A program made the translations under genes and the position numbers. The notes beneath the pieces were generated by a model. It was not told where the DNA came from, did not search any database, and saw nothing but the letters and a program-made list of their open reading frames with translations. A stretch of DNA of 16,845 nucleotides from an uncultured Lentisphaeria bacterium (GTDB lineage Bacteria; Verrucomicrobiota; Lentisphaeria; JABSQK01; CAJWLW01). Below are positions 11,077 to 16,845 of the stretch, one piece after another; the first letter of the stretch is position 1; every line of letters begins with the position of its first letter. Where the stretch lies: positions 1-16,845 of the forward strand of contig CAJWLW010000078.1 of assembly GCA_913042885.1 (NCBI GenBank). The letters run 5' to 3'.

Positions 11077-13905
11077 CTACTCGGCCACAAAATTCGCGAT
11101 GAGGATGTAGTCGGCCCACTCGAGGTCGGTCGTGAAGGCGAGCACGCCGTCCCTGTACGACCAGTCCCGTATCTCCGCTTGCCCCTGCACGGTGCGTACG
11201 AATGCGGGTTTGCTTGAGACGCGGATCTTCACCTGCAACGCCGGTTGTACGGCATTGTCCCAGTTCACCAGGGTGAGCAACGTACCCTTGTCGCTGTCCA
11301 TGATGAGTGCCTCGACAAGGTTGTTGGAACACTCGGCATACCGTTTGATGTCGGACCGGGCTACCCCCAGCCAGGCCAGCCCCGCGGCTGCCGGTGAAAA
11401 CTCGGTCGGATTATAGAGCTCCCTGTTGCCGCCGCGCGCGAATGGCACGGGCCGCAAGCCGCTGCGGATATAGCTCGTCCCCGATAGCGTACCGACGGCT
11501 ATCGCCTCGCCTTTACCATGGCTCTGTATGGTCGCGGCAGCACTGCCGTCGCGCCACGTTCCGATCACCTTTGCGGTGGCCGGCGTAAACGTCTGGCGCA
11601 TCGCAATGGCGTCGATCTTGCCGGCTACACCGTCGAGCGAGATCGTGTCGATCGGTTCGACAAGCGGCATCTCCAGGAGCGGCCGCATGATATGCACGTT
11701 CTTCGTGATCGATGTGTCGGTCAACCCGAGCAACGCCAGCATGGCATCGGACTTCTTGCCGTGCTCATCGAGATGTCCCGCGCCCGCCGCGGCGTATAGG
11801 ATGCCGCCGGCCTCGACCCAGGCAGCCAGCTTCGGCACGGCCCGGCTGTCGATCCATTCGCCGGCAAAGTGCACGACGTCGTACCCGTCGAGGTAGCCGT
11901 CGATGATATCGTCCTCTGTGATCACATCCACCTTGTACTGAGCATGCCGCAGCGCGAGGTACTGCATCTGTTGATCCATGCGGCAGATCATCTGGCGGTT
12001 GTACGTCTGCTCGGTGGCGGCGTTCGAGCAGTCCTTCATGAACGGCTCGCTGGTCGGGTCGACGATGTATTTGCTTTCATTTTCCTCGGTGGCGTGACTG
12101 CGAACGACCGCGACACGGCCAGGGCGCATGGCTCCCTCTAACTGGTAAGGTTCCGCTTCTGCGGAGTCGAAAATCGATTCGTGAATGACGCGAAAGCTGT
12201 CCGTGTATCCCCAGGAAACGTAGTTTTCGGTGAAGACGTTTGACGGTGCAACACAGAAGAGGTTGATGAACTGAGCCCCGGCACCGACACTCATTACGAG
12301 GTTGCGCCGCAGAAACGCCGGGACCTGCCCGGGCGCGTGGGGGAGCACGTACATCTGAATCTTCTGCCCGTTGTATTTGATCGCACAATGAATCGCGGCG
12401 TACGTCCACGAAAACGTCTGCGGCAACTGCGGAACGCTGAAGAGAAAATCCTCCGTCCAGAACGTTGTCATGCCTTCCGGGCCGGCCTTGAACATATCGA
12501 CCCACGTGGCCTGCTCGCCGTAGTATTGCGGCAACGGGAAATGCGGCGTGTAATTAATTCCGGTCTCGATCTGCGGACCGATCAATTTCCTCGCGAGCTT
12601 GGTGAGCGCTTCAGCTTCCGCATACGGCATAGTCGCTTCATCAAAGAAACTGACAATGCGATGGGCCGCCTTGTCTTCGATGCGGTCGGCGAGCGCCCGA
12701 ATTTCATCAAGGGTGCCCGCGTGCGCAAAAAAGCCGGAGACCGGATTCTGATCGTAGCCGTCGGGTAACCCGGTATTGAACCCGAGTGCGTCCCTCAACT
12801 CCGGCCCGTCAGCGGCCCCGTGATAAAGAATCTCCTGTGGCTTGCGACCGTTGTTGGCGGTCCGCCATTTGGTCTTCGCCAGTTTAATAATCGCGTCGCT
12901 GTGTTCGCGGTTGGTCAGCACTTTGCGCTCGCGGTTCCAGGTGATGTCCATGGGGATCACGACCGTGCCGACGGCCCCCGCAATCTGCATGTCGCCAACC
13001 AGGTCTTGCCCCGCTGCGTCACGCGCCACTTGCACGGTGTACCCGTCGGCATCGGCCAGGGTGATCTCCAGGCCGTCCTGATGCACCAGCATGCAGAACG
13101 GTGCGATGTTGGTCCACGCACTCCACGCACCCGCGGGCACGGCGGCGGTGGGAATCTCAGTGCTGCCGCCGACGTAATTGAGCGGGTGATAATGCCCGGT
13201 CAGCCGGGCGAGGGTGAGCTTGGCCGGGGCAGCGGTCGTGTTCTGGAATCGCATGTACAGCTCACTCGCAGTCATTGCATGGGTGGAGAACAGCGTACCC
13301 GTCGGTCCCATCGCGGCGGGCGTCAGGTCGGTCGTCAACGCGATCAGATCGACCATCGGCGCACCGGCGGGTGCGGGCATCTTGACCGTGACCAGGTGCA
13401 GTTCGGCGGCGCCGGCCTTCAGCTTCACGGTCTTGTCCGGCGGTGCTTCCGCGGCATCGTGATCGGTCCCCCACGGCCACCAGAGCTGGGTGGATTCAAC
13501 GCCGAAGCTCCACTGCCGCATCGTCTCACGCTTCCCGTACACTTCGGAATAGAGAACCTTGCCGTTCTGATGCACCTCGACCCGATGCATGAAGTTGAAA
13601 TACGGTGGCGCCTGGTACCGGCTCCAGACCCGGTAGTCGCCGTTCGCAGGGATGGTCACAGTCTGTACCGCGACACTGCCGACGCTGTCCGCCGGTGCGC
13701 CCAGCAGTCCGCCGTGCGACGACCAGGCGCCGCCATACGTGTGGCTCGCCCAGCTATCGTCCTGATGCGTCACCTGCCACCCCTTATCATCGAGGGGGCG
13801 AAACGCCTCGCCCTCCGCAATGACAGTCTCCGCCGCGAACAGCGCAGGGATCATGATGCATGAAAGAACAGCCGCGAAAATTGCGATCAAAATGCGATCA
13901 TACAT
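11077..13905 (-). CDS. Secreted GH42-like glycoside-hydrolase-type protein of unknown specificity
   Basis: A 942-aa protein with a signal peptide: hydrophobic core at residues 5-20 and a likely cut after ALFA (residue 24). Residues about 25-200 form a beta-rich, carbohydrate-binding-like region with many Trp. The middle (about 340-580) looks like a TIM-barrel. It has candidate acidic residues Asp422/Glu423 in SFFDEATMP and Glu485/Asp486 in TFWTEDFLF. Residues about 610-740 resemble the glutamine-amidotransferase-like trimerisation domain of beta-galactosidases (YDVVHFAGEW, then KLAAWVEAGGILY). A C-terminal beta-sandwich ends in LEWADYILIA. The start has no strong ribosome binding site, but the signal peptide supports it. 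Architecture suggests family GH42 or a relative acting on extracellular polysaccharide; the catalytic assignment is inference. It is intact but flanked by gene fragments. Confidence 0.75.
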   Translation of the reverse strand: MYDRILIAIFAAVLSCIMIPALFAAETVIAEGEAFRPLDDKGWQVTHQDDSWASHTYGGAWSSHGGLLGAPADSVGSVAVQTVTIPANGDYRVWSRYQAPPYFNFMHRVEVHQNGKVLYSEVYGKRETMRQWSFGVESTQLWWPWGTDHDAAEAPPDKTVKLKAGAAELHLVTVKMPAPAGAPMVDLIALTTDLTPAAMGPTGTLFSTHAMTASELYMRFQNTTAAPAKLTLARLTGHYHPLNYVGGSTEIPTAAVPAGAWSAWTNIAPFCMLVHQDGLEITLADADGYTVQVARDAAGQDLVGDMQIAGAVGTVVIPMDITWNRERKVLTNREHSDAIIKLAKTKWRTANNGRKPQEILYHGAADGPELRDALGFNTGLPDGYDQNPVSGFFAHAGTLDEIRALADRIEDKAAHRIVSFFDEATMPYAEAEALTKLARKLIGPQIETGINYTPHFPLPQYYGEQATWVDMFKAGPEGMTTFWTEDFLFSVPQLPQTFSWTYAAIHCAIKYNGQKIQMYVLPHAPGQVPAFLRRNLVMSVGAGAQFINLFCVAPSNVFTENYVSWGYTDSFRVIHESIFDSAEAEPYQLEGAMRPGRVAVVRSHATEENESKYIVDPTSEPFMKDCSNAATEQTYNRQMICRMDQQMQYLALRHAQYKVDVITEDDIIDGYLDGYDVVHFAGEWIDSRAVPKLAAWVEAGGILYAAAGAGHLDEHGKKSDAMLALLGLTDTSITKNVHIMRPLLEMPLVEPIDTISLDGVAGKIDAIAMRQTFTPATAKVIGTWRDGSAAATIQSHGKGEAIAVGTLSGTSYIRSGLRPVPFARGGNRELYNPTEFSPAAAGLAWLGVARSDIKRYAECSNNLVEALIMDSDKGTLLTLVNWDNAVQPALQVKIRVSSKPAFVRTVQGQAEIRDWSYRDGVLAFTTDLEWADYILIANFVAE

Positions 13906-13950
13906 AGGTGTACTCGGTTTGGGTTGGGATTAGGCGTGAATGGTACGGAC

Positions 13951-14205
13951 TTAAGAGGTTAAATCGTGCGTCGCGACGCGCGATCTTTTCGGCGCTGCGC
14001 CTCGCAATGTTTGGGAAAGTGAGGAACGCCCAGCATCGATGTCGGCGTGCCATTCCGCCTGCATTTCGACACCGTCACCGAGCAAGAGTTTCGGCGTGAA
14101 GCCGGTGATCGTCGTGGGCTTGTCGGCGTCATCTTCACAACGTACACTCGCGCCGCGTGGCTGCAAAGGCTCAAGATGGGCCTCCCTCTTTGCGTTCTTT
14201 CGTGG
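13951..14205 (-). pseudogene. Possible C-terminal fragment of a hydrolase-type beta-sandwich
   Basis: The minus-strand frame between TAG (14206-14208) and the TAA at 13951-13953 contains a protein-like run: ASVRCEDDADKPTTITGF, then TPKLLLGDGVEMQAEW and HADIDAG. This recalls, loosely, the C-terminal beta-sandwich repeat in secreted sugar hydrolases of planctomycete-like bacteria (a GF...GD...W pattern). The expected final strands are absent, the remaining residues are basic and low in similarity, and there is no start codon with a ribosome binding site. Roughly two thirds of the third codon positions are G or C in the central part. It may be a relic or chance; it lies upstream of the 942-aa gene on the same strand. 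Confidence 0.25.
13968..13979. repeat. 12-bp perfect palindrome GCGTCGCGACGC
   Basis: The sequence reads identically on both strands. It lies about 65 bp upstream of the start of the 942-aa gene, inside the suspected relic frame. It could be an operator for that gene or a chance GC-rich palindrome. Confidence 0.3.
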
Positions 14206-14268
14206 CTATGTTAGTGCCCGAACGGCCGGACCCAAGACAAGAAACAACAGCTGAATGGAGAGCGATAT

Positions 14269-14595
14269 ATGAACAGTGCGACAATTGGCGACACAGTCAT
14301 CGTTCACAAGGACGGTTTCACGTACGTATCGCACCCGTCCATCACCATACTGGGCAACGGCGAATGGGTCGCGGCTTTCAATCATTCCCAGCGCCGGGTA
14401 CCGCCGATGCACCCGCCCGAAGACCCGCTCTATCGAACGCTGCTGTGCCGGAGCGCCGACCGCGGCGCGACCTGGGATGATCCGACTTTCGCACCGAATT
14501 TTGACTGGTACGGCACCGAGTGCCCGGGCATCGCAACCCTCGCCGACGGGACAGTTGCACTCAGCCAGCGGCGAGGTTGCGTCGGGTCGTGGTGA
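14269..14595 (+). pseudogene. Truncated Asp-box (BNR) sialidase-like gene, N-terminal fragment
   Basis: A start-proximal fragment of 108 codons with ATG 14269 and a GGAG-type ribosome binding site about 10 nt upstream. It shows VSHPSITILGNGEWVAAFNH, the typical first blade of a sialidase-type beta-propeller, and an Asp-box SADRGATW at residues 62-69, then FDWYGTECPGIATLADGTVA. Family members run to roughly 350-450 residues with several Asp-boxes. Here similarity stops near residue 98 (about 14563), and the frame ends RRGCVGSW at a TGA. No other frame beyond that point carries further Asp-boxes before the epimerase starts 53 nt later. The remainder has been lost by deletion or rearrangement. 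There is no signal peptide. Product, if made, is probably non-functional. Confidence 0.7.
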
Positions 14596-14604
14596 TGCTA
14601 TCGT
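14577..14604 (+). promoter_or_regulatory. Weak candidate promoter of the epimerase gene
   Basis: TTGCGT (14577-14582) and TATCGT (14599-14604) are 16 nt apart, and a TG precedes the -10 as TGATGC. It falls at the scar where the sialidase-like fragment ends. Low confidence. Confidence 0.25.
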
Positions 14605-14648
14605 ATTGGCTCGCTTTTTCACTGCTGCTGTGCAACCGAGGAGAACTC

Positions 14649-15602
14649 ATGAAGGTATTGATCACCGGAGGCGCCGGCTTCATCGGCAGCCATCTGTGCG
14701 ACGTCCTGCTTGGGCGCGGCTGTTCGGTGGTGATCCTCGATGATCTCTCGACCGGCAGCATGAATAATGTCGAGCAGCACGTCGACAATCCCGATTTCAC
14801 ATTCGCCATCGACACGGTTCTCGACGAGATGGTCCTGGACCCTCTGGTCAGCGAGTGCGATGTCATCTATCATCTGGCTGCCGCTGTCGGCGTACAACTG
14901 ATTGTCCAGCAACCGCTGCACACGATCCGCACGAACGTCGAGGGCACCACCCACGTCCTCAATATGGCGCAGCGGTACGGCAAGAAAGTGGTGATCGCCT
15001 CGACCTCGGAAGTCTACGGTAAAAGTTCGAAAGTGCCGTTCTCCGAAGACGACGATACGGTGAGCGGTCCGACGACTAAACACCGCTGGGCCTATGCATG
15101 CTCCAAAGCGATCGATGAATTTGCCGGCTTCGCCATGGCGAAGGAGTCGGGTATTCCGGTTTGCGTCTTGCGGCTGTTTAATACTGTCGGCCGACGCCAG
15201 AGCGGTCAGTACGGCATGGTCATTCCGAATTTCGTGAGCCAGGCGCTCAACGGCGATCCGATCACCGTTTTCGGCGACGGCGAACAGACGCGGTGCTTTG
15301 CCAATGTCGCCGATATAACCCGCGCCATGGCCGACCTGCTATCGTGTCCAGCGGCGGAAGGCGAGGTGGTGAATCTCGGATCGAACAGCGAGATCTCGAT
15401 CAACAACCTGGCGCAAACCGTGAAAGATACATTGCAGAGCAATTCCGAAATCACTCATATCTCCTATGACGAAGCCTACGAAGACGGCTTCGAGGATATG
15501 CTGCGTCGCGTGCCGGACTTGAGCAAGGCGAAACGATTATTAGGCTACGCGCCGACAATCGACCTCAAGCAGACCATCCTCGAGGTCGCCGGCCACGCCT
15601 GA
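14649..15602 (+). CDS. NAD-dependent sugar-nucleotide epimerase/dehydratase (extended SDR)
   Basis: A 317-aa extended short-chain dehydrogenase acting on nucleotide sugars. The Rossmann glycine motif is TGGAGFIGSHL at residues 6-16. The catalytic Ser/Thr lies in ASTSEVYG, and Tyr149-x3-Lys153 in YACSK is the active-site pair. VLRLFNTVGRRQSGQYGMV and the FGDGEQTRCFANVADI segment form the sugar-nucleotide pocket. These features fit the UDP-glucose 4-epimerase, UDP-glucuronate decarboxylase and GDP-mannose dehydratase group; the substrate is not resolved. ATG 14649 was selected because GAGGAG lies five bases upstream, although the frame is open farther left without similarity. It would feed cell-surface or exported polysaccharide synthesis. 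It sits between a broken sialidase-like gene and leuS, 80 nt before the latter. Confidence 0.92.
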   Translation: MKVLITGGAGFIGSHLCDVLLGRGCSVVILDDLSTGSMNNVEQHVDNPDFTFAIDTVLDEMVLDPLVSECDVIYHLAAAVGVQLIVQQPLHTIRTNVEGTTHVLNMAQRYGKKVVIASTSEVYGKSSKVPFSEDDDTVSGPTTKHRWAYACSKAIDEFAGFAMAKESGIPVCVLRLFNTVGRRQSGQYGMVIPNFVSQALNGDPITVFGDGEQTRCFANVADITRAMADLLSCPAAEGEVVNLGSNSEISINNLAQTVKDTLQSNSEITHISYDEAYEDGFEDMLRRVPDLSKAKRLLGYAPTIDLKQTILEVAGHA

Positions 15603-15682
15603 GACGCGAGTTGACAACAGACACCGATTTTACCTTTTGACCTGCAGCGACCAAGTGTTGCGCAACTTGTGAGAACCGCATT

Positions 15683-16845
15683 ATGGCAACCGAAGAACAT
15701 GCCAAATACCGGCCGGCCAGGATCGAGCCGAAGTGGCAGAAATTCTGGGACTCCAACGAGACCTTCAAAGCCGAGGACGAATCGGACAAACCGAAGCTCT
15801 ATGTCCTCGACATGTTCCCGTATCCCAGCGGTGCGGGACTGCACGTCGGACACCCGGAAGGGTACACCGCTACGGACATCTGGTGCCGCTACAAACGCAT
15901 GCGCGGCTACAATGTGCTGCATCCGATGGGCTGGGATGCGTTCGGATTGCCGGCCGAGCAATACGCCGTTGAGACCGGCACCCGCCCAGCCGAGACAACC
16001 GCCGGGAACATCATCAACTTCAAGCGCCAGATCCAGTCGCTCGGCTTTTCGTATGACTGGTCGCGTGAGGTAAACACGACCGATCCGAAATATTACCGCT
16101 GGACCCAGTGGATCTTTCTGCAGTTGTACAAGAAGGGCCTGGCCTATCTCGACGAGATCGCCGTCAACTGGTGCCCGGAGCTCGGTACCGTGCTGGCCAA
16201 TGAGGAAGTGATCGACGGCAGGAGCGAGCGCGGCAATCACCCGGTCGTAAGGCGGCCGATGAAGCAGTGGATCCTGCGCATCACCGAGTACGCCGAGCGC
16301 CTGCTCAACGATCTCGACGACCTCGACTGGCCGGAAGGCATCAAGGAAATGCAACGCAACTGGATCGGTAAATCCACCGGTGCCGAAGTTGATTTCAAAG
16401 TGGTCGATCGCAGCGATGTCATCCGCGTCTACACGACACGGCCCGATACCTTGTTCGGAGCGACCTACATGGTGCTGGCACCCGAGCATCCGCTGGTCGC
16501 GCAGATCACTGCCGACGAGCAGCGATCGGCAGTGGAGGCATATGTTGAGGCGTCTTCCCGCAAATCAGATCTCGACCGTACCGAACTGAATACAGAAAAG
16601 TCCGGTGTCTTTATTGGGGCGCATGCGACCAATCCGGTCAACGGCGAGGCGATCCCCATCTGGATCAGTGATTACGTTCTGATCACCTACGGTACCGGCG
16701 CCATCATGTCGGTACCGGCGCACGACATGCGCGACTTCGAGTTTGCCGAAAAGTTCGGCATCGAGATCCGCTGCATACTCGAACCGGAAGCCGCTGCCCT
16801 TGCCGCCGCCGATCTCGACGTTGCCGACGTGCTTGCCGGCAAAGC
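15683..16845 (+). CDS. leuS: Leucine--tRNA ligase LeuS, N-terminal part (3' end outside window)
   Basis: The frame starts at ATG 15683 and is still open at the right edge, with 387 codons visible of about 800-950 in the family. It is a class I aminoacyl-tRNA synthetase that charges tRNA-Leu. [13 protein letters not shown] (residues 45-57) contains the HIGH-type ATP-binding signature as [17 protein letters not shown] follows. The start of the CP1 editing domain, which removes mischarged amino acids, is shown by TTRPDTLFG (251-259) and later [18 protein letters not shown]. The ribosome binding site is weak (TGTGAGA about 10 nt upstream). A TTGACA lies at 15611-15616, but no convincing -10 partner was found. 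The KMSKS loop would lie beyond the window. Confidence 0.97.
   Translation, partial: MATEEHAKYRPARIEPKWQKFWDSNETFKAEDESDKPKLYVLDMFPYPSGAGLHVGHPEGYTATDIWCRYKRMRGYNVLHPMGWDAFGLPAEQYAVETGTRPAETTAGNIINFKRQIQSLGFSYDWSREVNTTDPKYYRWTQWIFLQLYKKGLAYLDEIAVNWCPELGTVLANEEVIDGRSERGNHPVVRRPMKQWILRITEYAERLLNDLDDLDWPEGIKEMQRNWIGKSTGAEVDFKVVDRSDVIRVYTTRPDTLFGATYMVLAPEHPLVAQITADEQRSAVEAYVEASSRKSDLDRTELNTEKSGVFIGAHATNPVNGEAIPIWISDYVLITYGTGAIMSVPAHDMRDFEFAEKFGIEIRCILEPEAAALAAADLDVADVLAGK

Noticed and set aside
10715..11332. A 205-codon minus-strand frame overlapping the end of the 942-aa gene
   Set aside because: It overlaps both a real gene and the better-supported ASPIC/UnbV-like frame, is very Arg-rich and has no recognisable motif.
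12820..13863. A 347-codon plus-strand frame opposite the 942-aa gene
   Set aside because: The His/Arg/Gly-rich composition is typical of antisense frames, while the minus strand has a signal peptide and domain-like sequence.
14520..14648. N-terminal extension of the epimerase from an upstream start
   Set aside because: The glycine motif TGGAGFIGSHL normally lies within the first 16 residues, and GAGGAG sits five bases before ATG 14649.
15545..16489. A 314-codon minus-strand frame opposite leuS
   Set aside because: It is antisense to well-conserved LeuRS motifs and is a shadow frame.

Overview
This window looks like chromosomal DNA from a GC-rich (about 60% by eye) free-living bacterium. The GroEL, GroES, GltBD and LeuRS sequences, together with Gfo/Idh/MocA, Asp-box sialidase-like and ASPIC/UnbV-type fragments, resemble gene content seen in Planctomycetota, Verrucomicrobiota, Lentisphaerota or Hydrogenedentota. 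That placement is inferred from sequence flavour, not from a search.

Layout. (1) 1-725, plus strand: the 3' part of a Gfo/Idh/MocA oxidoreductase. It converges on groEL across a shared hairpin terminator (730-755). (2) 781-2784, minus strand: the groES-groEL chaperonin operon. (3) 2785-3176: a 392-bp divergent control region with a groESL promoter candidate, an operator-like dyad over its expected transcription start, and two tandem dyads built from TGTCCCA-like heptamers. No CIRCE element was found. (4) 3177-4049, plus: a beta-hydroxyacid dehydrogenase. (5) 4063-10347, plus: promoter, a roughly 195-nt leader, then gltB and gltD, the two subunits of glutamate synthase, with a hairpin just before the gltD ribosome binding site. 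(6) 10348-14648: the only accessory-looking stretch. It holds one large intact gene on the minus strand (11077-13905), a 942-aa secreted protein with a GH42-like architecture. Around it lie three broken fragments: an ASPIC/UnbV-type N-terminal piece (10626-10916, minus), a possible hydrolase C-terminal piece (13951-14205, minus) and the first 98 or so codons of an Asp-box sialidase (14269-14595, plus). (7) 14649-15602, plus: an intact NAD-dependent sugar-nucleotide epimerase/dehydratase. (8) 15683-16845, plus: the first 387 codons of leuS, cut by the window end.

How the genes fit together. GroES and GroEL form the folding chamber, and GltB and GltD make glutamate from glutamine and 2-oxoglutarate. 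These and leuS are housekeeping functions. The sugar-related genes (Gfo/Idh/MocA, the secreted GH-like protein, the sialidase fragment, the epimerase) suggest a glycan-degrading or glycan-modifying lifestyle, with the 10.3-14.6 kb section reading as a partly decayed carbohydrate region. I found no tRNA or rRNA, insertion sequence, CRISPR array, phage gene or recognisable defence system. The best leads for something undescribed are the 942-aa secreted protein and the regulatory dyads between groES and the dehydrogenase.
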